Assembly (NCBI GenBank): GCA_033558025.1
Contig: JAUCEF010000007.1
Span: 6,386,001-6,450,000 of the forward strand
DNA: 64,000 bases
Source of the DNA: Phytophthora sp. 'mugwort'
Lineage: Eukaryota > Oomycota > Peronosporomycetes > Peronosporales > Peronosporaceae
Direction: 5' to 3'
In this document: positions 32,311 through 43,134 of the stretch, piece by piece
Position numbering within the stretch: the first letter of the stretch is position 1
How the letters are laid out: each line of letters opens with the position of its first letter
Position numbers and translations under genes: made by a program
Notes under the pieces: model-generated
Seen by the model: only the letters and a program-made list of their open reading frames with translations
Database searches by the model: none
Told to the model about the DNA's origin: nothing

Positions 32311-35064
32311 TCAACATGAGCAAGTCCGAGGAGGACAGCGCAAGTGACTTCGCCCCATCATCAGACGAGGATATATATTTTTTTGTCCAGCATCAACGCA
32401 GGCCGCCACGACAGGCATTCGTAGTATGCCAGGTATTCCCACACAAGAGGAAGCCCAGATTGGTATTGATGCCTTAGACGGATGCCTATACAAGAATAAG
32501 TACAACTACGGCAATGCTGGCAACGGGACACGCATCTATTGCTTTACGTCTCACGTGGGGTGTCCTAAACGGCTGCGGCAAAGCAAGGTCTAAGGTGAGG
32601 CAGGTGATGGGGCAGGTGCTGGTGCTGGAATTCAGTTCGTTTTGGAGGAAACAGAGGAGCATGGGTGGAGTCAGAACGTGGTGCTAGTCTGTTACGCGTC
32701 GTGGGATTCATGACGCCTTAAAACGCGAGCTGGATAGCATTCTTAGTGGGGGTGCTGGACCAAAAATGTTGAGAGCTACTTGTTGATCGACACGCAGACA
32801 AACCCAAGATGATGCAGCTTCTACCAACCCACAACCAGTTCAAGAACAGAAAAGCAGCCCTTCGGAAGAAAGAGTCAGGTATTTAAATATTCATAGCTTA
32901 TGTAGTGCTAGTTGTAATGTTAACAACGATGTGGGTGCGATATGATATATATGTAGGTGGCTGGGAGATCCAGAACTTCGCTACTCTGCTCGAGTGGGCG
33001 TACACTCATTTGTGCACATCACCGAGTGTTTTTTGGAGATAATAGCATCTCAGGCTTGATGGGATGCGAGGGGGATGCTGCTCAGTTTAGCACAAAAAAA
33101 AAGTCGCCAGTTCCAACACGGGGGTCATCGCTTTGGAGCGCTTTGAGCACGATAATTTTTGACGAAGAGGGCAAGAAGGGAACGTCGTTTGGCTTGGTTT
33201 TGACGTCACGGCATATGTTCTGTAATGTGGTCAAGAGCCCATGAGAGTCAGCAAGACGTTGGTATCATAGGTGCCACGGATGGCACCTACAATTTGCATT
33301 CTGGTAACCAAAAGCCCGGATTTATAAGGCTGGTTTTTGTGTCTAATGTTTTCTACGGACATTTGTGTTGTAGTGAGTGGACACTCGTGGATTTCGGCAC
33401 GTACACGACGCACTACTCGCGTAAGCAGTACTCCAAGATGTTCATTCCTTGGATGTACATGTTTGTCAAGACGGAGCACCAAACCGCCTATATACCATGT
33501 TTCGGACAGCTCAACGCTTTGCACAACTGTTTTTTTTTTTTGCATTAACCTAACGTCGTCGTTTGGCAGTCTGGATAGGATGCCGGGCATTGAAAATGCA
33601 TTCAAGGATGTTTGGCCAGAAGTTATGCTTCTCAATTGCTACCCGCATCTTGTGAGGAAGACTCGTGGGAAGGTCAAGCTGCGGAAGGTCTCAGCGTTTT
33701 ACGAGGATAACATTCTGCCTGGGCATCCGATACCTCAGCCATGCTCGCTCGAAAAACAAATTTGCGGCCCTCAGCAAGCTCTTCCTGGCGTTTTGGAAGC
33801 AGCAAGGGGAAGCCGACTACGCGCAGTGGTTTGAGAGCATCTGCCTTGGTGACACATTGGCCAACTGGTTATGCGGTTGCAACGCCAGGCATCAAACCAT
33901 CGCAGAATGCTCTCGAGGCACATCATCGTGTAATCAAGCAAGTCTGCTTCGGTTTTCTTCGTCCCAGAACAGCTGTCGTTTTAAACGATTGAGTTTCACG
34001 CATTCTCCGGCTCCAAGAAGGTCAACCAATCCGGCCATCGCTAAATCATTTTTCGGAAGGTAAAGGCCTTGGTGCACAACTCCCACCAGTGCTGTATTTA
34101 ATTTTTGCGACGGTTGCTTTCAGGCCCATTCATCCGTGCTGCAGTAGAGGCGTGCGCAAGAGCTAGTCGGCGAGAAGGCTATCTACTACGTCATCAAGGA
34201 CACGCGCTCGAAGTTGGTGAAAACCATCCTGTTCAACGCATTGTATCGCCCGCGAACTTTCACGGTGCGACTTAGGACCGCATCCGCGCAACAACGTAAG
34301 CATTTTTTGCCCTCTCCAATTATTATTAAGGCTCTCACGACTCATATATACCTGAATTTGCAGCTATAGCAACTCCCTGAACGGCTAATTGCGAACTGTG
34401 AACACGTCTGAGCTTCACTGCTAGTCCATTCACCAAGTTCAACTGCATTCGAGGGATCCACTAGGCGACACCTCCGTGGTATCGGCTCCCTCGATCTCCA
34501 ACCAAACGGTACGTAGTAATAGTGGCGCGAGCATTGAGGTTGCATATGATCAAACTCACACAAACTGTCTTTGGATTCAGGCTATCCGAAAAAAATACGC
34601 GTGCGACTGTGCAATCTTTTTCAGACTGGATGCCAATGCTCCCACGTCATTGCCGCCATGACCTTGCAAAAGGACATCATTATTGAAGGGATGCTGAAGG
34701 CATTGCCGACTCGTAAGCTAAGTGGTGGACAACGAAGCGCGTCGGTCCGCTGACAGAAGGTGGAGACAACACGCATCGATTTTCGGTCGATGTTTTCATT
34801 CGGGAGTTCTTAAAGTATCCTGCAAGGCCTCTGCAGTGGAATTTGATGAGGGAGTTCAAACCCCGGGTGAAGATGGCACCGAGGTAGAGCAATTCCTGTT
34901 GGGGAAGTTGATCCCGTGGGGGGTGGGGGAACCGGCGGTGTCTTCTTCTGGATGGTGAAGTTTTCGAACGGTGAGCTGGTCAAGGTGCAGTGTCAAGAGC
35001 TCTCAGAATGTCTGAATCGCGCTTATACACACGGCGCAGACGTTGCAGGAACCGTGGGGTACTA
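32311..35064 (+). pseudogene. MULE transposase relic 4
   Basis: Plus-strand pieces in order: an acidic start (MSKSEEDSASDFAPSSDED); YKNKYNYGNAGNGTRIYCF, a FLYWCH-like zinc-finger segment; GATDGTYNLHSG with the first catalytic Asp (near 33265); VDFGTYTTHYSRKQY; NCYPHLVRKTRGKV; GIKPSQNALEAHHRVIKQ, around the catalytic Glu (near 33910); and a SWIM finger, YACDC ... CSHVIAAM (34590-34660). An extra frame after it (about 34940-35064) reads FFWMVKFSNGELVKVQC. Stops and shifts break it. All catalytic residues that can be seen are kept. Confidence 0.82.
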
Positions 35065-36649
35065 ATGTGGGCGTCCCTTTTGCTGCTGATGTAGCTTGAA
35101 CATGGTCGGCTCTTGCTCCGCAGCAGCTTTCATCTACATATTCAGTCTTACGACTTGTTGTGGTGGGCTTCATAACAATACATATTCTTTTTCTTTTCAC
35201 GTTTTACTTCACCTGCATTCGAATTCTACATACCCAAAGCTTAGCCTTTCTTGATTTAATTTACTCAAAAGCGAATCCAATTTGCGGTTAACTCGCAATG
35301 ACGCCCTTTTACTCGAGATTAAGCTTGTTCAGGTAATAGCGGATGACAATTATCTTTTTGACGGGGATTTCTGAAGACATATCTTAAAATTCAATATGTG
35401 CTAAATTCTAGTGCGAAGAACTGACTGATGATACCTTACTGTATACGAGTTCTACATTCACATACATAGGATAAGCATAGCTGCCCCCTGTTGTTCGACT
35501 ACGCATACACTTTCGTCTGGTCGAATTACCGCCGCAGAAAATATTAATAATTGTTGTCAGCAATTCTGCAAGAGCAATGGTTTTCCAAGCGTGGATAAAG
35601 TGAATAACTTCGAAATGCTCACCTATTTTATTTATGTAGGTTAGCATCGGTTCCGCCTGGTATTCACACTGTTAAAGGCGATCTCAAGCTCGCTAAGGTT
35701 TGAAGATGATCTGCGGCCCGAATATCAGTAGGCATCTCCACCCGATGGATGCTTAGCAACAACAGCGGAAGAGCAGTGTACGGTCACCCAGTTACACTCG
35801 GCTGAACAGGAGGAGCGGCTGTATTGTGAGATGTAAATATAGCAGTTCGAATTTTACCTCCAACTTAGCAAGTCGTAACTGCGACGGCAGATCACGATGT
35901 CTCACCGGAGTTCGCTGGAACTATGATTTAGAAGGTCTACTAGAGGCGAAGCATGTGGAGTATTGTGCAAGACGACAGCGACTGCACCGGCAGCCGCATC
36001 AACAACGCGGACGGCGAGGCTACAGATACGGACGACCGTATCATCACTACGACTACATATTCCGACTGCCTAAGAGTGCGTGCCGCATCAACACGGCACT
36101 TCATAATTAAGCGCCAATGACAGGTGCTGCAAGGGTAGCGGGAGCAGCGCATGGCAGCCCCCCCCAGAGGTAGGTACAGGTAGGACAGATAAGCTTCTAG
36201 CCTAATTGTACTCACTTCGCAAATTGCAAAAAAACGCGCGACGTCATAGCAATCCTTCGAAACCATTCCGCTTGTCAGTAGCTGCTGCGACAAAAATCAT
36301 CAGGTTGAGCGTTAAAACGAGTTGTACGCCATGGCCACCTAACTTTATCAAGATCCCGCTGAATTGGCGATTCTCAGACGGCTTTATTGAAAACACCTAG
36401 GTAAACTAGGCAAAGAGCCTAGCAGAAGGGCCTGAGAATAATACTAGTACAGTAATAGTAAGCGCTAGACTTAGTATAGTAATAGTAAACGCTAAACTTA
36501 GCAAGGAAAGGTAGGACTTAAAGTGTACACATAAAACTCTTTGCTCACTTCAAGACATCACACAAAATTAAAAAACGTTGGATATGAACAAACCTGCTAA
36601 TTGCTTAACTAGATCGTGTAACTAAGTACACCCGACGACCGCATCAATC
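35065..36649. other. AT-rich spacer downstream of the RxLR gene
   Basis: Two short plus frames near 35826-36110 have no recognised features. Apart from the tandem repeat at 36451-36503 I see nothing structured. Confidence 0.45.
36451..36503 (+). repeat. Tandem duplication, two ~27-bp units
   Basis: Units start AGTAATAGTAAGCGCTAGAC (36451) and AGTAATAGTAAACGCTAAAC (36478), each followed by TTAG. It lies about 150 bp past the effector stop codon. Confidence 0.85.
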
Positions 36650-37879
36650 TTAAACGAGGGTTTTCCCCATCGCGCGGGCCTGAATCAGTAGTATGACGGC
36701 TTCGTATTCCTGCGAGTTTTTAGAGGTGCTCCTTCCAATTTTCAGCTCGGTCTTTAGTGCTGCCAGCGTCAAGGATTCATCCATGTACTGTCCAAAGAAC
36801 TTTTGAGCAAGCGGGTTGTCGTTCAGCTTCGTCAGAAGGTTCTCAGTGTTGGTCCGCACGGCCTGATTTTTGGCTTTTGCGACGCCGTTGATGTACATGC
36901 GAGTCTGAAGCAACGATGACAAGGCTTCATACTCCTTCGAATCCGGAGCCATACCCTTAGTTATTTTTAACTCGTTCCGGAGTGTCTGCGTCGACCACTT
37001 TTCATCGACAAACTGGTTAAAGAACTTTTGAGCGAGTGGGTTTTCAGTCAGCCTCCCCATCAGATTCTCTTTGAGAGAACCGGTCTTCGTTTTCGCGAGC
37101 ATGTTGTTCAAAGCACGGGCGTCCAGCAGCAGCGCGAAGGCCTTGTACTCCTTCGTCGCCTTAGAAGTGGTTTTGGTAATGCCTAGAGCTTCCTTCAGTG
37201 CCTTGTGCGTCATCGTTTCGTCCATGAACTGCCCAAAAAACTTTTGAGCAAGCGGGTTCTCGCTGACCTGTTTCAGAACGCTCTCTCCGTTTGCCCGCGC
37301 AGCCGGAGTTTTGAGTTTCAAGAGACCGTCAACATACATGCGAGTCTGAAGGAGCGCAGTTAGGGCTTCGTATTCCTTCGAGTCAGGTGCCATACCCTTC
37401 ACAACTCCCAGTTTCGTCTTGAGTACGTCCATCGTCCATTTTTCGTCAATGTACGACCCGAAGAGCTTCTGAGCAAGCGTGTTCTCGTTCAGCTTCGCCA
37501 AGAGATTCTGTTCTAGACTCTTGACCTTTGGGGACTGAATCGCTGCCAGCACTTCGTCTGCTTTTTGCAACGCCGCAGCGTTTCCCTTTAGGTTTCCCAG
37601 CCTTGTGAGCTTGCTAACAGCCTCTGTTGCAACTCCCCTCTCCTCATACACTGGCTTCAAATCGTCACTGCTATCGTCGTTCGCGTTATCCGTCTTGAAG
37701 CTGCGTAGGTACCTATTGTACTTGCGTTCCAACTGGGCGGCCTCGATGGGCCGCAGTGCGTCAGCGAAAGCAGCAGCTGAATTCCTGACAGAAGTCGCGT
37801 CGGCAGAAGTTGCCGAAACTGTATCACAATACGTGACGAGGGTAGCCGTAGCGATAAGCAGGATGAAGGTCTGGCGCAT
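36650..37879 (-). CDS. RxLR-EER effector with four LWY-type repeats
   Basis: Intact 409-codon frame. Residues 1-23 are a signal peptide (hydrophobic FILLIATATLV, cleavage near VSA-TS). The leader then carries RYLR at 56-59 and, after an acidic stretch (NDDSSDD), EER at 79-81, the hallmark host-translocation leader of oomycete effectors. The C-terminal part holds four helical repeats of 72-75 residues, marked by N-[TP]-LAQK-[LF]-F at about 133, 208, 280 and 355. Repeats 1 and 3 share DEKW and GMAPDSKEYEAL. Repeats 2 and 4 lack the Trp and share a T-S-K-x(2-3)-[KQ]-E-Y element, so the order is A-B-A-B. Such proteins enter host plant cells and alter immunity or other functions, but the target is unknown. 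The gene-sparse, repeat-rich surroundings are typical for this class. Confidence 0.93.
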   Translation of the reverse strand: MRQTFILLIATATLVTYCDTVSATSADATSVRNSAAAFADALRPIEAAQLERKYNRYLRSFKTDNANDDSSDDLKPVYEERGVATEAVSKLTRLGNLKGNAAALQKADEVLAAIQSPKVKSLEQNLLAKLNENTLAQKLFGSYIDEKWTMDVLKTKLGVVKGMAPDSKEYEALTALLQTRMYVDGLLKLKTPAARANGESVLKQVSENPLAQKFFGQFMDETMTHKALKEALGITKTTSKATKEYKAFALLLDARALNNMLAKTKTGSLKENLMGRLTENPLAQKFFNQFVDEKWSTQTLRNELKITKGMAPDSKEYEALSSLLQTRMYINGVAKAKNQAVRTNTENLLTKLNDNPLAQKFFGQYMDESLTLAALKTELKIGRSTSKNSQEYEAVILLIQARAMGKTLV

Positions 37880-37941
37880 GCCAAATTTTGAATAGCGGCC
37901 ACGAGGATACTCGTCGTCTTGATCGTTGTAAAGTAGTTTGC

Positions 37942-37948
37942 GAAGTGA
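37942..37948 (-). promoter_or_regulatory. Candidate oomycete initiator of the RxLR gene
   Basis: The minus strand reads TCACTTCGCAAACTACTTT. TCACTTC fits the oomycete initiator consensus (YCAYTYY), and the A/T-rich bases behind it resemble the flanking promoter region. It lies 63 bases before the ATG, a usual distance. Inference from consensus only. Confidence 0.45.
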
Positions 37949-37964
37949 GATTCTTCTGTTAGGG

Positions 37965-38396
37965 GATAGCCTTCTCTTCTTAGCGAGTGGTACCTAATAA
38001 ATACCAACATCTCTCTGACGTAACTAAACAAAACAGCTGAAGTCCCATCCGAGATTTCCAATCTCGGAAATGCGGCAAACCAATCCCAGGAATACATATG
38101 TTCATGTAGAATTGCAAGTCATATGCACACAATAAACTTCGTGGCTTTTACCGTCTGAAGAACCTCGTGATATTATAAATAAATAGATAGCCTTCTCTTC
38201 TTAGCGAGTGGTACCTAATAAATACCAACATCTCTCTGATATAACTAAAAAAACGCAGCTGAAGTCCCATCCGAGGTTTCCAATCCCGGAAATGCGACAA
38301 ACCAATCCCAGGAATACATATGTTCATGTACAATTGCAAGTCATGCACACAATAAACTTCGTGGCTTTTACCGTCTGAAGAACCTCGTGATGTTAT
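37965..38396 (-). repeat. Tandem duplication of the effector's 5' flank
   Basis: Two direct copies of about 210 bp, 37965-38174 and 38186-38396, both beginning GATAGCCTTCTCTTCTTAGC and ending CCGTCTGAAGAACCTCGTGAT. They differ at scattered positions (for example CTGACGTAAC versus CTGATATAAC). The copy next to the gene starts 17 bp upstream of the candidate initiator, so the promoter-proximal region has been doubled. Confidence 0.9.
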
Positions 38397-38595
38397 CTAT
38401 AACAATGTGATGTGAACCTCGTGATGTTTTATAACAATGTGATGTTGTTTATAACATTACGAGGTTCTTCAGACGGATGTACATCGTAACCCGCGCTACA
38501 GGAGATGGCGTGTTAAATAACATCACATTGTTATAAATAACATCACGAGGTTCTTCAGACGGATGTACATCGTAACCCGCGCTAAAGGAGATGGC
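38371..38595. repeat. Inverted/direct repeat cluster
   Basis: A 59-bp unit beginning ATAACATTACGAGGTTCTTC is repeated directly at 38451-38509 and 38537-38595 with few changes. Its first part is the reverse complement of the end of the tandem duplication (CCGTCTGAAGAACCTCGTGA at 38371-38390 and 38151-38170). Together they can fold into a long stem with an A/T-rich loop. It could be the trace of a MITE-like element. Confidence 0.8.
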
Positions 38596-39422
38596 CTGCC
38601 AGGTATTTTACCTGCTGCACCGCGACAACGGACTTTATAGATATCAGTGATACTTCCATCGCATGAAGTATAGCGATTCCCTTGTTGTGAAACGAAGACA
38701 ATGTAGGTTGTCCCAAATTGTCTATGCATGAACACTTACTGGCATACCGGTAGAACCAAATGTATAGGGAACTGGTTGCGGCGAAGACAGCGCCACAAGC
38801 ACATCCCAATTTGCTCGGAGCAAATAGCATGCGATGACATAGAAGAAACGTTTGGTGTGTTTGTGTGGAAATATCTGGATATGCACGACAACACTGTCAA
38901 CACAGTACAACGAAATCGAGTGGTGCATCAAACGAACATAATGACGACAATGACCCTGCTTTACCCTGAACATGCTGAGTTATTATCTTGGGCAGCTACT
39001 AAATTGGCAAGAGGGAAATGTATTCTGATCCGCTCACGCTATACTGTACCTATAAACCACGATGTACCACCATCCGGTATTAGCAAACGTCAAAATGGCA
39101 AGCGATTTGCGCTGGACGGAGAGCGATGAAACAGGAGAAATACAAACAATAAGCTTAACAACAAAATGGGTGAATCCACCGCTATACAAGGTCAGTCCAC
39201 CGAGGGTGAGAAAGCCCACAGGTTGTCGGAAAAGTCCACAGATGGAAAAGGCCTCCAGCGTGCTACGTCAGTCCATACATATTCCGTCTGGAGCAGATTT
39301 TCTGTCAGGGCTTATTTCCAGTCATGCTAACGATATTAAGGAAGGACTTTTCCCCCTCTTTCCTCAGGGACCCAATTTTGCTTCGATTTTCATCAAATTC
39401 TCGGGAGCAATAAGTCACGCAT
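38596..39422. other. No recognised gene
   Basis: Plus frames at 38728-39129 and 39062-39478 are open but featureless. The second runs into the Tigger terminal repeat, so it is not a bounded gene. Confidence 0.4.
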
Positions 39423-39607
39423 TAAGGGGAATGGCCAATAAAGGACCGTCGACCAGTAAAAGGCCGCACGAAATATAGCCAATATGACCAATTTTGAGTA
39501 AGCTTGAGCTTCTAATTGGACCAAAACTTGAATGGGTCAAAAACCTGCGACGCCTTATAACCTTGGTCCGATTGTTTTGGCGCCATTCCTCTAAACCAGC
39601 GTCATTA

Positions 39608-41029
39608 ATGCCCACATATCGAGAAGAAGTGAGGAAGGATGCGGTGGCACGAGTTCAAGGTGGGGTACGCATTCCTGTTGTTGCTGCTTCCCTTGGAATT
39701 CCCGAGAGGACGACCCGTAAGTGGTCAACGGCCGCCAGGAATGGAAGCTCGCTCGAGTCGACCAGACGAGGCCCGAAAACCCGCCTTCCAGAGGAGACCG
39801 AGCAACGCTAGTACGAGTGGTTGTCGGGCGTCGGCTTTCGGGATTCCCAGCTGACCGAGGGCATATTGTGCGGAAGGCTAAGGAAGTGGCACTGCTTGTG
39901 AGTGGTGAAAGCGTTGGAGACGGTTGGTACCGTCGTTTTCTTGATAGACACCCGACGCTGTCAACCAAGACCGCACAGTCGCTCACGATGAAGCGTAACA
40001 GTGCTTCTAATACTGACTTGGCTACTCTGTTTTATACGCTTGTTAAGCAAGTGATTTAGTTGGGCTTGGACAGCGCACGAGTGTTCAGTATGGATGAAAC
40101 AGCGTTCCAGACAAGAATGAAAAGCAAGAAGGTGGTAACTGTCCGCGGCTCGAGCAACATTTGGCACGGACCCCTTTGTCAACTTTCACCTGACCATTGT
40201 CGCATGTGGGAGTAGTGCAGGTTTCATGGTGCCTCCTGCATTTATCCTACCCGGAAAGACGGTTGCATGGGGATTTTAAAGAGGTGTGATATCCCTGGGG
40301 CGGCCATAACAACGTCGCCTAGTTTTTCTTTTTCAATACCTACTTGTTTGAACGGTGGCTACATTTTTTTTATTCTTCGGTGCCAAGAAGCGTAAAGCGT
40401 CCTCTTCTCCTGGTGCTTGATGGATGTGGATCCCACTACTCACTGTCCGTGCTTGACACCGCCGACAGCCTAGGCATTATGTTCGTTCTGCTGCCACTGA
40501 ACGCCTCGCACTTGCTAGAGCTACTCAATGTGGCTGTGTTTGCAACGCTAAAGGAGAAGCTGTGCAACCTTGTCGGTCAGGTAATGGAGGAAGACGCTAA
40601 AGGATGCTACTCAATCGATAAACAGACTGCAATACGGCTCGCAGGGATGGCGGGGCCAGTACCATCGTCGGTCGCAACATCAAGACAGGGTTTCGTGCGT
40701 GCGGGATTTTCCCGCACTCGCTGGTGAACATGAACAACCGCCTATACGTCTACAAGAGGAACGGTGCCCCACGTCACGTGAATCTTGCCATGTTTGTACT
40801 AGCCAAGCCGACTATCTAGAAAGAGATCTTGACCTTACCGGTGCAGCCGAAAACAGGCGCCGGAACGCGAGCGGGTAAGTTGGGTGGACATCTACTGACC
40901 CATGTGATGCTGGAAGAAGCTGCGACTGCGAAGGCTTCGAACGCTCCAAAGCAGCACAGAAAAATGAGAAGTCTGCTAGAGCATAGCCACCTGATATTGC
41001 TGCTTCAGTCGGGTTCTAGAGCAAAATAG
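39608..41029 (+). pseudogene. Tigger/pogo-like transposase
   Basis: It starts MPTYREEVRKDAVARVQGG, followed by PVVAASLGIPERTTRKW, a psq-type helix-turn-helix, then a second DNA-binding part (SGESVGDGWYRRFLDRHPTL). The catalytic part has VFSMDETAF (first Asp, near 40088) and LVLDGCGSHYSLSVLDT (second Asp, near 40420). At the third position the sequence is HLLELLNVAVF, where the family has Asp before VAVF; here it is Asn. The C-terminal part (MNNRLYVYKRNG, then KPTI) follows in shifted frames to a stop at 41029. At least four frame breaks plus the lost Asp make it inactive, although both ends of the element remain. Confidence 0.85.
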
Positions 41030-41105
41030 TGAAGTTGGTTTGGAATTTCTGGAAAATGAATAGATAACAAGACCTACCATTTAGTGCGGAGCATTTTTTA
41101 ATTAA

Positions 41106-41190
41106 CGACATCGAGCGGACTCGAACCCGCGACAACCCTGTCCACCGAAGGGCCCTCAATAAGCCAGCCGCGTTAACGACTAGAGCTGTC
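41106..41190 (-). tRNA. tRNA-like segment, degenerate
   Basis: The minus strand has a good B box (GGGTTCGAGTCC), a D-arm-like stretch (AGCTCTAGTCGTTAACGC) and partly matching acceptor ends (GACAGCT / CGATGTC). The anticodon stem does not pair well, and the region between it and the T arm is long. It is probably a decayed tRNA or a tRNA-derived sequence and not a working gene. The amino-acid identity cannot be read safely. Confidence 0.35.
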
Positions 41191-41734
41191 AGCACTGACT
41201 GTCAAATCTTACCGCACTCAAATTTATGACTGTATCTCTCGTATTTTATACACTGGTTGTTTTTATGCAAATGCAACATATAAACTTAGCAAGTACACTA
41301 GAAAAAAGCGTACGTATTCGTTGCTAAGTTGCCCATACAAATAACAAGACAAATCTCGGCCTTTTATAGACAGTTATACGAAAAATGAGATGTATCTTTG
41401 TGAGGCCTTTGTCACACCATTGCTGATTGGACTGTCTTGGGAAAATTACTATAAAATTCCTGAAGTCATTGGGGCTTCAGACCTGTATGATTTTGATCAC
41501 CCGAGCAAGAGGATCCTGAGATATAATACATAGAAATAAGGGTTTGGCAATCGGCCCTTTATTGGCCGTTCCCCTTACACTTACATTTGAGCTGTTCGCA
41601 TGTTAATTGACCCCAAATCGCAGTCGTCATGACTAATTGAATGGACGATTTTCAAATCTTTTTGTGAGTGTCATCTAATATCATCAAACACACTTTCCTG
41701 TCGTAACGTTTTTTTCGATTGGTCAAAATTTGCC

Positions 41735-42053
41735 GCCTAGCGAAGCAAAGACGGCCTCCCATTGGCTAAAATTGCATTTTTGCTGCCGAGCGAAGGCGGC
41801 CCGCCGTTAACCTTTTCGTGTATAGCGGTACCGGAGGGCCAGCCCTTCCTACCAGAGCCGAAGGCGCAGGTAGCTCACTTAGTATCCTAACACGGTGCGT
41901 AGTGTAGCGAGCCTCTGCGAGCGGAGCGGAGGCGCTACTACCGGAGCGAAGCGTAGGTAGCTTTTCTCAGTAGTGGAGCGAGCTCCTGAGCGAGCGAAAT
42001 GGGCATCATCCAAACTTACATCACCGCCCGCTTTGCGGGCGGCGCTCGGCTAG
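41735..42053 (+). repeat. Dispersed non-coding repeat, copy 2, with Helitron-like end
   Basis: It resembles 6730-7000 throughout. At its end a perfect 8-bp stem hairpin, CCGCCCGC TTT GCGGGCGG (42024-42042), is followed seven bases later by CTAG (42050-42053). Helitron 3' termini have a GC-rich hairpin shortly before CTRR. The following base is G and not the usual T of the insertion site. No Rep/helicase frame is present, so this would be a non-autonomous element. Confidence 0.5.
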
Positions 42054-42779
42054 GCTAACACCATCAAACAGACTTCTACGTCCGTCCGAGGGACGGTAGT
42101 GGACTGAGACACGGAAGCATCCGTACTAGTGCCAAAAGGAGAACGTCGCTACCCGGATGTCTTGGCCGCTAACTCCGGCGAGCGACGGCGAGACGGGGCT
42201 GAACTCTAAGCGCAACTCTAGCGATGACAGTTGGCTCCTTATTTTCCGTTTTGCGAGGTGCGCGGACATGGAGTTTATAGCGGAAGCAATGTTATAGGCC
42301 ATGCCCTCGTGGTTTAACGACGGACGTTAGCTGGATGGTTGGTGATAAGTATTAGAGAGAGCTTCTGTGGGCCGCCGGCTGTGCACAAGTTTGGGTGATC
42401 ACGAAGCCACTTGTAGGATTCGGCGCGCTGTTCGTCTCCGTCGCTGCACCATTGGTTGTACAAGTGGTTGGGTCTGTCGAGAGTGTGCGTTTGCCGTCAC
42501 CGTCGCTATGCCCAAAGGCCGACTGTGCGCGATCTTCCTCGTGCCGATCGATTGCGGAAGATGCACGAAGCTTTGCCCATGATGATACTAGAAGCAAGAC
42601 GTGAACACCTAGATGGTTTGGGGCGCCTACTGCACAAGTGGATCGACGCATTCCACGTTACTGATGTGTGTTCTTGTCGAACGCTTTAAAGTGCAGATGA
42701 CTGCCGGCCGTTCTCTATCGCCAAGGGTTGAAGTTCGAATATCGTTGAAGGTCCACCCAATGTATGTCGTTGGACGCGC
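42054..42779. other. No recognised gene
   Basis: Short open frames on both strands at 42352-42689 overlap each other and have no features. Nothing else is visible before the LTR. Confidence 0.4.
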
Positions 42780-43134
42780 TGCAGCGGGGATGCGTAGCGT
42801 AGTGTGTCAGAGGAAGACGTATGACTCTCCGAGGATATCCCTCTAGTTATACCACCAGAGACTCAAAGAATCAGTATTCCTCAGCCTAGGACGACACTCT
42901 CTTTGATGCTAAGACTGAACTGTTATTTGTTTGATTATCTGGGGCGAAGCCGCCTGTGGTGTAAATGTATGACTCTAGCTATCTCCATAGTTAAAGCTAG
43001 TCAAATGCATATCGAGTGGCCCTGTGGCCACGTACGGAGATCCTGTTTAATCCAAGTGGTACCAAGTGCCACTTACAGCAAGGCGACACGTAGCATGGCT
43101 ACATTTCGCTATACCTTCGTGTAACCCCGTTACA
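42780..43134 (-). repeat. 3' LTR of Gypsy family A, copy 2
   Basis: On the minus strand it begins TGTAACGGGGTTACACG, directly after a purine tract, and ends CATCCCCGCTGCA. Both termini match those of the LTR at 19764-20144, but the middle is strongly diverged. The orientation agrees with the gag-pol region to its right. Confidence 0.75.

Larger units (their letters stand above)
39425..41575 (+). mobile_element. Tigger/pogo-like DNA transposon with TIRs and TA duplication
   Basis: The left end begins AGGGGAATGGCCAATAAAGG. The right end is its reverse complement with about two mismatches over ~25 bp. Both ends are flanked by TA (39423-39424 and 41576-41577), the target duplication of Tc1/mariner-pogo elements. 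The 2.15-kb element carries a decayed transposase on the plus strand and a tRNA-like segment near its right end. Confidence 0.85.

Noticed and set aside
37657..38097. 146-codon minus frame overlapping the effector N-terminus
   Set aside because: Different phase from the intact effector frame and it includes the duplicated flank; no motif.
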